In this document: positions 8,524-17,105 of the stretch, one piece after another
Position numbering within the stretch: the first letter of the stretch is position 1
Layout: each line of letters begins with the position of its first letter
Assembly: GCF_028802875.1 (NCBI RefSeq)
Contig: NZ_JARAMP010000013.1
Coordinates: 78,380-142,379, forward strand
DNA length: 64,000 nt
Reading direction: 5' to 3'
DNA from: Seohaeicola sp024304985
GTDB lineage: Bacteria > Pseudomonadota > Alphaproteobacteria > Rhodobacterales > Rhodobacteraceae
Translations under genes and position numbers: made by a program
Notes under the pieces: model-generated
The model's input: the letters and a program-made list of their open reading frames with translations, nothing else
Database searches by the model: none
What the model was told of the DNA's origin: nothing

Positions 8524-9399
8524 TCACGCCATCCAGTCAAGGATGAGCGCCGCGACCGCGTCGGGTTCTTGATGGCATATCCAATGATCGGCCCCGTCGA
8601 TCCGGTGAATCGTCAGGTCGGGGGCCAGTTCGTCAAGCCCGTCAAGGCAATCGGTCAACAATGCGGTATCATGCGTGCCCCAGATCAGAAGATGCGGCTG
8701 ATGCACCGTCAGCGCCGCGCGCGGCAGGGCGGGCAGGTCGATGATGGGCTGGCCGGGCGCGGCGACTTGCAGGGGTGACGCGCGATACCAGTTCACCATC
8801 CCGCGCATCCGCCCTGGTCGCCCCCATTCAGTCTTGTAGGCCGCCAGTTTGTCAGGCGTCATCCATGACAGGTCCATCTTTGCGGAAAACAGATCCATCA
8901 GCTTGGCAAAGCCGTTTTCGGCCAGCTTTTCCTCGGAACCCGCGCGGCGCAGCCAGAGGATGTATTGCGAGGCCTCAGATTGCGCGCCGCCTTTTGCCAT
9001 CTCGCGCTGGAAGGGGACGGGATGCACGCCATTCAGGATGATGAGGCGATCCACCCGTTCGGGCTGCCGCGCTGCCAGCACATAGGCGACGGACGCGCCC
9101 CAGTCATGGCCCAGAACGGTGACGGGCCCACCGCCCAGATGGTCGATCAGCGCGACCATGTCGCCCACCAGCTTTCCGGTGGCATATTGCGCCACATCAG
9201 CGGGGGCCCAGCTTTGGCCATAGCCGCGCTGATCCGGCGCGATGCAGCGATAACGGTCGCATAGCCGTTCGGCCAGTTCCGCCCATGCGCCGGAATATTC
9301 GGGAAAGCCGTGCAGCATCAACAGGATGGGGGCGCCCGCCGGCCCCCATTCCAGATAGTGGTAGGGCTGGCCGTGCAGGCTGAAATGGTGGCTTTGCAT
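8524..9399 (-). CDS. Alpha/beta hydrolase, epoxide hydrolase-like
   Basis: A 291-residue cytoplasmic hydrolase. The start MQSHHFSLHG was chosen for its GGGGA ribosome site and because the first beta strand follows at once. The oxyanion region is LHGFPEYSGAW; the nucleophile elbow GHDWGAS has Asp, not Ser, as in epoxide hydrolases and haloalkane dehalogenases; the catalytic His is in DGADHWICHQEP near the end, and WGTHD supplies the acid region. The HGFPE and DHW combination points to soluble epoxide hydrolase-type chemistry; the natural substrate is unknown. Separate from parE downstream by a gap holding the dispersed 3' motif. Confidence 0.85.
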   Translation of the reverse strand: MQSHHFSLHGQPYHYLEWGPAGAPILLMLHGFPEYSGAWAELAERLCDRYRCIAPDQRGYGQSWAPADVAQYATGKLVGDMVALIDHLGGGPVTVLGHDWGASVAYVLAARQPERVDRLIILNGVHPVPFQREMAKGGAQSEASQYILWLRRAGSEEKLAENGFAKLMDLFSAKMDLSWMTPDKLAAYKTEWGRPGRMRGMVNWYRASPLQVAAPGQPIIDLPALPRAALTVHQPHLLIWGTHDTALLTDCLDGLDELAPDLTIHRIDGADHWICHQEPDAVAALILDWMA

Positions 9400-9454
9400 G
9401 GGGCATCCCCGGTTTGTGACGGGCCGCACCCCGAAAGCACGGCCCGTGGCGTGA

Positions 9455-10774
9455 TCATTCAGGCTGCAAGGTCTCGAATCGCAGGCCCGCTGCCGTGCGC
9501 GGGGCAAAGCCGCGCCAATAGCTGTGCTCGGGCTTTTCCGTCCCATCCTCGTTCAACGCCACCACGCCATCGGCGGCATTGGGGACCAGATCAAGGTAGG
9601 CGGCCTTCTCGCTATCACCTTTCAGGTGCAGGTCCATGAAGGCCGTCGCGAAATGCTGGGCGATGTTGTTCATCCGCAGCGTATCCCAGACCGGATCTGC
9701 ATAGTGATCGAAGGGGATGAAATCCAAGGTCTCGACCGCTTGCCAGCTTTCCACAGGCGCGGGCATCGGGGCCGCAGCGTTGTGATTTGCATTCTCGAAC
9801 GTCAGCAGGTGCCGGGTGGTGCCGGTCGCCTGTTCAAAGATCTGGCGCATGGCCGGATAGATCGACACATCATCCACGGACCCTGCCATGATCATCGTGG
9901 GCTTGCGCAGATTGGCCAGCCCCGCCTCGTCCCAGAACCCGTGCTGGCGGCCCCATGGACCGATGGCGATCACGGCCTTGACGCGATCATCCACAATCGC
10001 CTCGTGGCTGTCCGACCCGGCCAGGTTCGCGGCCAGCAGGCCCTTGGGCGTGCCCCATGGCAACTCGACCGCCGCCTGCGTGACGCCTGCGCCGCCAAAG
10101 ATCAGCGCGCCGTAGCCCCCCATGGAATAGCCGATGACCCCGGTGCTGGAGGCGTCGATGATCGCAGCCAGTTCCGGGGCGGTGGCGGACAGGTCCGCCA
10201 TCTGGTCCAGCACGAAACGCTGGTCGCGCGGGCGGTGCAGCAGGGTCGATCCGAACGCCGCCTGATCGGAATATGTGCTGTCTGTATGGTCGATCGAGGC
10301 CACGACATAGCCCTTGGAGGCAAGGTTTTCCCCCAGATGGGACATCAGGAAACGGTTGCCGGGATATCCGTGGCTGATCAGGATCAGGGGATAGGTTGCA
10401 CCGGTTGCCGGAGCGGCATCGCGCGCGGCGCGGCCTGACAGAGTTGCTGCGGTGCGCCCGTCGCGGATCACCGTGTCATAGGTCGTGCTGGGTGTCGTCG
10501 CGGCGGCGGCGGGATACCAGACCTCGACCGTCAGCGGGCGGTCATAGGTGGGGCTGGCGGCATCGGTCACGCCCAGAATGTCGATCTGATCGAGATGGGT
10601 GAAACTCAGCGTGCGCACGCCGATCACCTGATCGCCGAAAGGGGCGAGGGCGGGGGCGTCGGGGCGGGTCTGGTCGATGGGATTATGGGTTGTCATTTGC
10701 GCGGATACTGGACCTGAAACAAGAGGGCTGGCAAGCAGCCCTAGCGCGAGCGCTGCGGTTTTGAGCGGGGTCAT
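9455..10774 (-). CDS. Secreted alpha/beta hydrolase (dienelactone hydrolase/PAF-acetylhydrolase-like)
   Basis: 439 residues from an ATG with a strong AAGGAGGAGAG site. A signal peptide (TAALALGLLASPLVSGPVSAQ) sends it to the periplasm. The fold is seen in YPLILISHGYPGNRF, the nucleophile elbow GYSMGGYGAL (Ser), the acid in MAGSVDDVSIYP and the histidine in FENANHNAAA. The layout resembles large PAF-acetylhydrolase/dienelactone hydrolase-like esterases. The substrate is not predictable. Its upstream gap also carries the ppk2 FNR site, so the two divergent genes might share control. Confidence 0.8.
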   Translation of the reverse strand: MTPLKTAALALGLLASPLVSGPVSAQMTTHNPIDQTRPDAPALAPFGDQVIGVRTLSFTHLDQIDILGVTDAASPTYDRPLTVEVWYPAAAATTPSTTYDTVIRDGRTAATLSGRAARDAAPATGATYPLILISHGYPGNRFLMSHLGENLASKGYVVASIDHTDSTYSDQAAFGSTLLHRPRDQRFVLDQMADLSATAPELAAIIDASSTGVIGYSMGGYGALIFGGAGVTQAAVELPWGTPKGLLAANLAGSDSHEAIVDDRVKAVIAIGPWGRQHGFWDEAGLANLRKPTMIMAGSVDDVSIYPAMRQIFEQATGTTRHLLTFENANHNAAAPMPAPVESWQAVETLDFIPFDHYADPVWDTLRMNNIAQHFATAFMDLHLKGDSEKAAYLDLVPNAADGVVALNEDGTEKPEHSYWRGFAPRTAAGLRFETLQPE

Positions 10775-10874
10775 GGGTCTCTCCTCCTTGGGTGAGGGTA
10801 TTGGAGCCTGTGCAGGCACGTGGCGCAACAACAGCTTTCGTTTCGTTGCGTCAGGGCGCGCGGGCCGTCCGGGG

Positions 10875-10888
10875 TTGATGCGGATCAA
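10875..10888 (+). promoter_or_regulatory. Perfect FNR-type site upstream of ppk2
   Basis: TTGAT-GCGG-ATCAA is an exact match to the FNR/FnrL consensus. Its centre is 10881.5. A -10-like TAGAAT lies at 10911-10916, which predicts transcription starting near 10923, i.e. the box would be at -41.5, the spacing of class II FNR-activated promoters. The start codon of ppk2 is at 10945. Confidence 0.75.
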
Positions 10889-10944
10889 GGCCCGCTGCCC
10901 CGTTCTGGGATAGAATTGTAACAGTCCAACAAAAGGAGCGTGTC

Positions 10945-11928
10945 ATGCCGCCTGCTGCCAAACCTCTATCCGCGGCCCCCGTGTCGGCCGAGACCTTGCC
11001 TGCCGAAACTATGCCCATTGCCACGTCGCCCGCACCGCTGCCACGACCGCGGCGCAGAAAGCTGCCGATACCCGCCCCCTCGGCCGATCAGGTGCGTCAT
11101 GCCTTTGAAAGCGGGGAATATCCCTATGCCACACAGATGTCGCGGCGCAGCTATGAGGCTCAGAAGGCGCGGTTGCAGGCCGAGCTTCTGAAGGTGCAAC
11201 TCTGGACACAAGAGACAGGGCAGAAGTTCGTGCTGCTTTTCGAAGGGCGCGATGCAGCGGGAAAAGGTGGCACGATCAAGCGTTTCACCGAACATCTCAA
11301 CCCGCGCGCGGCGCGTGTGGTGGCGCTGAACAAGCCCAGCGATGTCGAGCGCGGGCAATGGTATTTTCAGCGCTACATCCAGCATCTGCCGACAGCAGGC
11401 GAGATCGTCTTCTATGATCGCAGCTGGTATAACCGCGCCGGGGTCGAGCGGGTCATGGGTTTCTGCCAGCCCACCGAATACCTTGAGTTCATGCGTCAGA
11501 CACCGGAACTGGAACGCATGCTGGTCCGGTCCGGCATCCGCCTTTTCAAATACTGGTTCTCGGTCACGCAGGACGAGCAGCGCGCCCGTTTCGCAAGCCG
11601 TGACACCGACCCGCTGAAACGCTGGAAGCTGTCCCCGATCGACAAGGCAAGCCTTGATAAATGGGACGACTATACCGAGGCGAAAGAGGCGATGTTCTTC
11701 TACACGGACACGGCCGATGCGCCCTGGACGGTGGTGAAGTCCAACGACAAGAAACGCGCGCGGCTGAACTGCATGCTGCATTTCCTGAATGCGCTGGACT
11801 ATCCCGACAAGGACCAGTCCCTTGTCCATGCGCCCGATCCCCTGATCGTGGGCGGGGCAGGGCATGTGATCCACAAGGCCGATCACATTCTGGGAACGGC
11901 GCTGCATCCCGATCAGCGGATTGCGTGA
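10945..11928 (+). CDS. ppk2: Polyphosphate kinase 2
   Basis: 327 residues. PPK2 enzymes transfer phosphate between polyphosphate and nucleotides, usually forming NTP or NDP from polyP. The P-loop is FEGRDAAGKGGTIKRF (about residues 100-115), the Walker B-like segment is IVFYDRSWYNRAGVERVMGF and the lid has RFASRDTDPLKRWKLSPID, all hallmark PPK2 blocks. The N-terminal 45 residues are Ala/Pro-rich with a basic RPRRRK cluster, probably disordered. The length fits class I PPK2. AAAAGGAGCG precedes the ATG, and a perfect FNR site sits 57 nt upstream, suggesting induction at low oxygen. Confidence 0.92.
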   Translation: MPPAAKPLSAAPVSAETLPAETMPIATSPAPLPRPRRRKLPIPAPSADQVRHAFESGEYPYATQMSRRSYEAQKARLQAELLKVQLWTQETGQKFVLLFEGRDAAGKGGTIKRFTEHLNPRAARVVALNKPSDVERGQWYFQRYIQHLPTAGEIVFYDRSWYNRAGVERVMGFCQPTEYLEFMRQTPELERMLVRSGIRLFKYWFSVTQDEQRARFASRDTDPLKRWKLSPIDKASLDKWDDYTEAKEAMFFYTDTADAPWTVVKSNDKKRARLNCMLHFLNALDYPDKDQSLVHAPDPLIVGGAGHVIHKADHILGTALHPDQRIA

Positions 11929-12010
11929 TGCCAAGCGGGTCACGCGGAATTCAGCCAAGGCCCACGGCGCGTGCGTTGCGTGGCCGCATGGGGTGGCGTA
12001 AGACGGTGAC

Positions 12011-12643
12011 ATGATCCGTTCCCGTCTGATCTCTGCCGCTGTTGCGATACTGCTGGGCGCGCCTGTGGCGTTTGCCCATCCGCATGTCTTTGTGGAAACC
12101 GGTCTCAAACTTGTAGCCGATGACACAGGGCGTCTTGTCGGCGTCGAGGTCAGCTGGAGCTATGATGATTTCTATTCGCTTCTGCTGCTGGAAGACATGG
12201 GTCTGGACCCTGATGGCGATGGGGTATTGAGCGCGGACGAACTGGCCAAACTGGATGGCTTCGACCTGCAATGGATCGAAGGGTATCTGGGGGATCTTTA
12301 TCTGACCGCCAATGACGCGCCGATCGCCTTGGGCCGGCCCGAAGGGCGCGGCACGGATGTCGTTGCGGGGCGCATCGTGACGCGCCATTTCCGCGCCTTC
12401 GCCCCGCAGGAGGGCGAGGTGATCGTCAAGGCCTATGATCCGACCTTCTATACCGCCTATGATCTGAACGGCGGGGTGACGGTGCCCGAAGGATGCACCC
12501 TGTCGATCCAGCCAGCCGATCTGGACCGCGCCTATACGATGGTCGAGGAGGCGCTTTACAAGAACCCCGCCATGCCGGACGACGAATATCCCGAGGTGGG
12601 CGAGGCCTTTGCCGACACGGTCGAGGTGGCATGCAACGGCTGA
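12011..12643 (+). CDS. DUF1007 family periplasmic protein
   Basis: 210 residues with a signal peptide (ISAAVAILLGAPVAFA) and the family opening HPHVFVETGLKL straight after the cleavage site; the two His residues could bind metal. An EF-hand-like acidic loop DPDGDGVLSADEL is visible at about residues 66-78. The family normally travels with NicO-type nickel/cobalt or zinc-linked transport genes, as here: the next gene overlaps its 3' end by 13 nt. A periplasmic metal-handling accessory role is inference. Confidence 0.85.
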   Translation: MIRSRLISAAVAILLGAPVAFAHPHVFVETGLKLVADDTGRLVGVEVSWSYDDFYSLLLLEDMGLDPDGDGVLSADELAKLDGFDLQWIEGYLGDLYLTANDAPIALGRPEGRGTDVVAGRIVTRHFRAFAPQEGEVIVKAYDPTFYTAYDLNGGVTVPEGCTLSIQPADLDRAYTMVEEALYKNPAMPDDEYPEVGEAFADTVEVACNG

Positions 12644-13584
12644 TGCGCGCGCCGGTGGCGCTGATGGCGCTGGCTCTGCTCGCGCTGATCGCGGTCTGGC
12701 TTTGGGGCTTTGGCGGCATGACACTACTGGAGCGCTGGGCGGCCAGTGGCCAACAGGACGCGCAGAACGCCATGGCGGGTCTGTTGCGCCGCCTGAAAGC
12801 CGGGGATGCGGCGGCCTTGGCCGGGCTTCTGGGCTTTTGCTTCGCATACGGGTTTTTCCATGCGGCAGGGCCGGGGCATGGCAAGGTTCTTATTGGTGGT
12901 TACGGGCTGGGCCGCCGTGTGCCGATGGTACGATTGGCGGGCCTGGCGGTGGTCTCAAGTCTTGCACAGGCGGCCACGGCCGTGGCTCTGGTCTATGGTG
13001 GCGTGTTTCTGCTGGACTGGTCGCGCGAACGGATGGTGGATGCGACCGAACTCTGGTTGGCACCGCTCAGCTATGTGCTGATCGGGTTGGTTGGCCTCTG
13101 GCTGCTGCTGCGCGGGGCCCGGAAACTCTGGCGACAGCGTGACAAGGCCGCAGGGCATGGGCACGCGCATCACCATGATCACGCCCATGACCACGACCAC
13201 ACCCATGATACGGACACCTGCGCCAGTTGTGGCCACAAGCATGGCCCCAGCCTCGAAGAGGCGGCTGAAGTCCGTTCGTTGCGCGATGCGCTGGTGTTGA
13301 TCGGGGCGGTCGCGGTCCGGCCCTGCACGGGGGCACTGTTCCTGTTGATCCTGACATGGCGCATGGGGATCGACGCGGCCGGGATCGCGGGGGCCTTCGT
13401 CATGGGGCTGGGAACGGCCAGCGTCACCGTGCTTGTCGCGGTGCTGTCGGTGACCGCACGTGAAAGCGCGCTGGCGCAGATCGCAGCAGGCCCGGCCACC
13501 GCGCGCGCCTTGTCTCTGATCGAGATCACGGCCGGCGCGCTGGTGGTTCTGGTTGCCGCGCAGCTTTTCTCCAGCGCCATCTGA
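12631..13584 (+). CDS. NicO/RcnA-type nickel-cobalt transporter
   Basis: 317 residues, about six membrane helices, inner membrane. Start 12631 is preceded by GAGGTGGC; a second ATG 12 nt on is possible. Family motifs are GFFHAAGPGHGKVLIGGY (the HxxxxxGHG metal signature) in helix two and AVAVRPCTGALFLLIL. Between helices lies a cytoplasmic or periplasmic His/Asp-rich loop (residues about 175-195, over ten His) ending CASCGHKHG, typical of metal-sensing loops in efflux members. Whether it exports or imports, and Ni, Co or Zn, cannot be decided from sequence. Translationally coupled to the DUF1007 gene. Confidence 0.85.
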   Translation: MQRLMRAPVALMALALLALIAVWLWGFGGMTLLERWAASGQQDAQNAMAGLLRRLKAGDAAALAGLLGFCFAYGFFHAAGPGHGKVLIGGYGLGRRVPMVRLAGLAVVSSLAQAATAVALVYGGVFLLDWSRERMVDATELWLAPLSYVLIGLVGLWLLLRGARKLWRQRDKAAGHGHAHHHDHAHDHDHTHDTDTCASCGHKHGPSLEEAAEVRSLRDALVLIGAVAVRPCTGALFLLILTWRMGIDAAGIAGAFVMGLGTASVTVLVAVLSVTARESALAQIAAGPATARALSLIEITAGALVVLVAAQLFSSAI

Positions 13585-13623
13585 GGCGCGCCGCATTCAC
13601 CTATGCGGGCGCGTGCTGACCGA

Positions 13624-14943
13624 TTACTTGACGATCTTCTCGTCCCTGACGAACATGTTGGCCCAGGCCCGGTCGATCAGTTCCGGGCTCATCTGGTTCG
13701 GAATCCCTTCGAACCGGCAGATCGATATCATCTGGTCGATCAGGAACACCGGCTGATAGTTGGCATAGACATTGTTGATGGTCGGATATTTCACCTTCAG
13801 CAGGTGGACCAAAGTCGCCTCGTCCAGTGGCATCCCCTTCTTGCGCGCAACCAGAGCGAAGATCTTCAGGAAATTCTCCTGATTGGGGCCGTCGATCTTG
13901 ATCTTGTAGAAGATGCGCCGCAGCGCCGCCTGGTCGAAAATCTCGTTCGGGTGGAAGTTGGTCGAGAACACGACCAGCGTGTCGAAGGGCACTTCGAATT
14001 TCTCGCCCGATTGAAGGGCAAGGATGTCCTTGCTTTCCTCCAGCGGCACGATCCAGCGGTTGACCAGCGCCTGCGGCGGTTCGGCCTGACGGCCAAGGTC
14101 GTCGACGATGAAGATCCCGCCGGTCGCCTTGAGCTGGAGCGGTGCCTGATAGGTGCGCGCGGTCGGGTTATAGACAAGATCCAGCATGGACAGGCTGAGT
14201 TCGCCCCCGGTGATCACGCTCGGGCGTTCGCAGCGCACGTATCGGGTGTCAAAGGTCCGCCGACGGCGCAGGGAGTTGGGGTCGTCCACCTCGACCTCGG
14301 CCGAAGAATGGACGATCGGGTCATAGACGGTGATGACCTGACCGGCATATTCGATGGCGCGGGGCACATAGATCTTGTCCCCCATCGCATCGCGGATTCC
14401 GTTCGAGATCGAGGATTTGCCGTTGCCCGGCGGGCCATACATCAGGATCGAACGTCCCGAACTGACCGCAGGGCCAAGGTTGGACAAAAGGTCCTCGGGC
14501 AGGATCAGATGACCCATCGCCGTGGTCAGTTGCGCGCGGGTGATCTGGATGTCGCGGATGGATTGACGCTTGACCTGTTCACGATAGACCGACAGCGGCA
14601 CCGGCATCGCGCCGAAATACTCGGACTGCGACAGCGCGTCCAGCGCGCGGGCCTTGCCCGCGTCGGTCAGTTGATAGCCCATCTCATTGCCGGCATTGGC
14701 GTTCAGCGTGCCTGTCGCCTCCAGCAGGCGCTGTTCGCGGGACATGTCGATCAGTTCCTGTGTCACCTGACGCGGCAGGCAGATCGCCTCGGCCACATCG
14801 GTGACATTGGTCACGTTCTTGCGAAACATCGTCTTGAGAAGGATGTCGCGCATCATCACCACCGGAAGGCGCATATCCGAGATGCTCGACGGAGGGGGAG
14901 GGGCGACAACGCGGGTCTGTGCAGAAGAGGTGATCATGTTCAT
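13624..14943 (-). CDS. AAA-type ATPase at the tail of the tad locus
   Basis: 439 residues. Walker A is MYGPPGNGKSSISNGI (about residues 175-190), Walker B GGIFIVDDLGRQ, sensor region VVFSTNFHPNEIFDQAALRRIFYKIKI, so an active AAA/MoxR-like ATPase. The N-terminal 150 residues have a winged-helix-like stretch (ILLKTMFRKNVTNVTDVAEAI) joined to ATPase. Such genes lie next to Flp pilus genes in Rhodobacterales, but no role has been assigned that I know of; it is distinct from the TadA motor. It starts 140 nt after the prepilin peptidase gene, so may be the last gene of the operon or separately transcribed. Confidence 0.75.
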   Translation of the reverse strand: MNMITSSAQTRVVAPPPPSSISDMRLPVVMMRDILLKTMFRKNVTNVTDVAEAICLPRQVTQELIDMSREQRLLEATGTLNANAGNEMGYQLTDAGKARALDALSQSEYFGAMPVPLSVYREQVKRQSIRDIQITRAQLTTAMGHLILPEDLLSNLGPAVSSGRSILMYGPPGNGKSSISNGIRDAMGDKIYVPRAIEYAGQVITVYDPIVHSSAEVEVDDPNSLRRRRTFDTRYVRCERPSVITGGELSLSMLDLVYNPTARTYQAPLQLKATGGIFIVDDLGRQAEPPQALVNRWIVPLEESKDILALQSGEKFEVPFDTLVVFSTNFHPNEIFDQAALRRIFYKIKIDGPNQENFLKIFALVARKKGMPLDEATLVHLLKVKYPTINNVYANYQPVFLIDQMISICRFEGIPNQMSPELIDRAWANMFVRDEKIVK

Positions 14944-15083
14944 GGGCGTGCCTGTCCGTTATACCTGTCCGGTGCCGATCTGCTTGGCCCAGACCTGCCG
15001 CTATAAAATGGCAAAATGATGGAATTGCAGGGGAATCGTCATCAATTGCGCCGGACGGACCAGATGTCCTGCACCTGCGATGC

Positions 15084-15623
15084 TCAGCTGCCGTAAACTG
15101 CTGCAAGCCCCAGATAGATCGACAGGGCGCTGCCCAGCGACAGACCCATCGGGAAATCCTTCTTGCGCTGCCAGCTTTCCCAGCCGGGGGCAAGATCCCT
15201 CAGCCTTGTGCGCGCGACGAGACGATGAGTCAGGAAACCTGCCAGCAGCGTCAATGCCAGCAGCATCAGAACGAAACCAACATCGGCCAGCATCACGAAA
15301 GGGGCGGCAGCGGCAGCGAATTTGGCATCCCCGGCGCCAAAGGCTCCCGCCGCATTCAGAACGATCCCCAAAAGCAGAACCACGATCAGGTTGAGCAGTT
15401 GTCCCAGCAGCACCGACACGGGCAGGACAAGGATACCCACCAGCAGAAAGACCGCGACAAGCGCCAGAACCGACAGGTTGGGAATACGCATTGCGCGAAG
15501 GTCGCTCAGCACCACCCAGAAGCAGACGGGCAGGCTTGCCAGAAAGAACCAGAAAGCCGCCGTCGCCGGCAGCGCGAAAAGCGGGGTCATCTGGGACAGG
15601 TCACCGGCGGTGGATTGCAGCAT
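15084..15623 (-). CDS. tadV: Prepilin peptidase, TadV/CpaA type
   Basis: 179 residues, about six membrane helices. This inner-membrane aspartyl protease removes the leader of Flp prepilins. The two catalytic aspartates are visible in VLSDLRAMRIPN and in GAGDAKF, the latter a relaxed GxGD motif. The N-terminal methylase domain of the larger GspO/PilD enzymes is absent, as usual in tad systems. The start is uncertain: Met1 at 15623 gives 14 nt spacing from the TPR gene, Met12 at 15590 is an alternative; neither has a strong ribosome site. Confidence 0.88.
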   Translation of the reverse strand: MLQSTAGDLSQMTPLFALPATAAFWFFLASLPVCFWVVLSDLRAMRIPNLSVLALVAVFLLVGILVLPVSVLLGQLLNLIVVLLLGIVLNAAGAFGAGDAKFAAAAAPFVMLADVGFVLMLLALTLLAGFLTHRLVARTRLRDLAPGWESWQRKKDFPMGLSLGSALSIYLGLAAVYGS

Positions 15624-15637
15624 CGTGCGCGACCGGA

Positions 15638-16495
15638 TCAGCCACGCACGTTGTTTTCAAGCGCCGCAAGACTGCGCACCGCTTCGTCGAAATGCTGCGG
15701 ATGCGTCTCGACCGCGTCGCGCAGCAATCCCTTGGCGGTTTCAATGTCGCCCTGCTTGACAGCGCTCAGACCGGCGGTGTGCAGCAGTTGCGCCCGTTCA
15801 AGCTGGGTCATCGGCACCACGGGCAGGCTGTAATTGCGTTGCGCGGCGCGTGCCAGAACAAGGTTGTTCTTGGCGGTGAACAGCTTGTTGTCCTGACGGA
15901 TCGCATCGGCAAACAAACGCTCTGCATCGGCATAGGCGCCGCGAGTCAGCTTGGAATATCCCCAGTTGTTCATCACGCCGGCAGGCCGTGTGGTCAGACC
16001 CATCGCGATTTCGTAAAAGCTGTCTGCACGCTTCCAGTCCTTGTTGGCGTCAGCCACCATCGCCTCAAGCCGGTAGCGTTTGAATGTCTCATAGGTGGGC
16101 GGCACCGTGTTCAGCGCCTCGCGCGCGCCCTCCCAGTCCCCGGCACGGATCAACGCATCGGCCAGTTCCACCTTGTCCTCATGCGTGGCCTCGGGGTGCT
16201 TGACGACCGTGCGCCAAGCCGACGCCGCCTCGACCGGGCGCTGGGCACGCACCAAAGACACGGCCAGACCGCGCTGAACGTCGATCCGGTCCGGTTGTTC
16301 AGCGGCTGTGCGTGTGAAATAGACCACCGCCTCGTTAGGGTCGGCCACGGTCAACATGATGTCGCCAAGATTGCTCTCATCCACGACATTGACGGCCTGC
16401 ATGGCCCGATCGACTTCGTTTCCGCCTGCATTCTGGCACCCGGCCAGTCCAAAAGCCCCTGTCAGACACAGGGTCACGATAATGGGGTGGCGCAT
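15638..16495 (-). CDS. TPR lipoprotein of the tad locus (second TadD-like)
   Basis: 285 residues. The N-terminus ends in a lipobox (FGLAGC), indicating a periplasm-facing lipoprotein. The body is helical with several tetratricopeptide-like pairs (VYFTRTAAEQPDRIDVQRGLA, ADALIRAGDWEGAREALNTV, NNWGYSKLTRGAYADAERLF, AGLSAVKQGDIETAKGLL). TadD in other systems is a TPR lipoprotein helping pilus or secretin assembly; this is a second such protein, probably a divergent paralogue of its upstream neighbour. AAAGGAC precedes the ATG. Confidence 0.82.
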   Translation of the reverse strand: MRHPIIVTLCLTGAFGLAGCQNAGGNEVDRAMQAVNVVDESNLGDIMLTVADPNEAVVYFTRTAAEQPDRIDVQRGLAVSLVRAQRPVEAASAWRTVVKHPEATHEDKVELADALIRAGDWEGAREALNTVPPTYETFKRYRLEAMVADANKDWKRADSFYEIAMGLTTRPAGVMNNWGYSKLTRGAYADAERLFADAIRQDNKLFTAKNNLVLARAAQRNYSLPVVPMTQLERAQLLHTAGLSAVKQGDIETAKGLLRDAVETHPQHFDEAVRSLAALENNVRG

Positions 16496-16525
16496 GTTTT
16501 GCGTCCTTTTTGCTGCTCTGCCGTC

Positions 16526-17098
16526 TTATGGTATGCGCCGCAGAAGATAATCGCTACTTCCACGTCGCATCATTTTGAAGTCTTGCTCAACGATATCATA
16601 GTCGGGATTTTCGATTTTTGCGAGGGCCAAGCGCAGATTGTCGCGGATTGAGTCACTTTCGCCATTGTCCAGCGCGTAGGCCCGTCGAAAGATCTGCTCG
16701 GCCTCGGCCGTCTCGCCGCGTTCCATCAGCACAACGCCCAGATTGTTCCATGTCTCGGGGATCGCCTCATCCGTGGCGATGGCGCGTCGCAGCAGTGTTT
16801 CGGCCTGCCCCAGACGGCCCAGTCCCAGATTGGCGCTGCCAAGGGCGGACAGGACATCGACTGTCAGGCCGTCCTCATAGGCGGCGCGCGTATAGGCCTT
16901 CAGCGCCAGTTCGAATTCGCCTGCTTCCATCAGGCGATGGCCGACCAGCAGACCGTCCACGGCATCGCCGCCGGGTTGGATGCCGGGGGCATAGGGACCG
17001 TCACGAGATGCGCCAAGGCCGCCTGCGGAACAGGCGGCCAGGGTCAGGATGATCCCCAGAGCAAAAGCGGGTTGGAGCCCGCGACGGCGTCGTCCCAT
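16526..17098 (-). CDS. tadD: TPR lipoprotein TadD
   Basis: 190 residues with a lipobox LAACS (Cys about residue 23), so lipid-anchored. Three TPR-like helical pairs: VGHRLMEAGEFELALKAYTR, LGSANLGLGRLGQAETLLRR and NNLGVVLMERGETAEAEQIF. TadD proteins support assembly of the Flp pilus secretin/export machinery. It begins only 7 nt downstream of tadC, consistent with one operon; a strong ribosome site is not seen, so translation may be coupled. Confidence 0.85.
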   Translation of the reverse strand: MGRRRRGLQPAFALGIILTLAACSAGGLGASRDGPYAPGIQPGGDAVDGLLVGHRLMEAGEFELALKAYTRAAYEDGLTVDVLSALGSANLGLGRLGQAETLLRRAIATDEAIPETWNNLGVVLMERGETAEAEQIFRRAYALDNGESDSIRDNLRLALAKIENPDYDIVEQDFKMMRRGSSDYLLRRIP

Positions 17099-17105
17099 GA
17101 TGTGC

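Noticed and set aside
13603..15006. 467-residue plus-strand frame
   Set aside because: Antisense to the AAA ATPase; no signature, His/Arg/Gln-rich.
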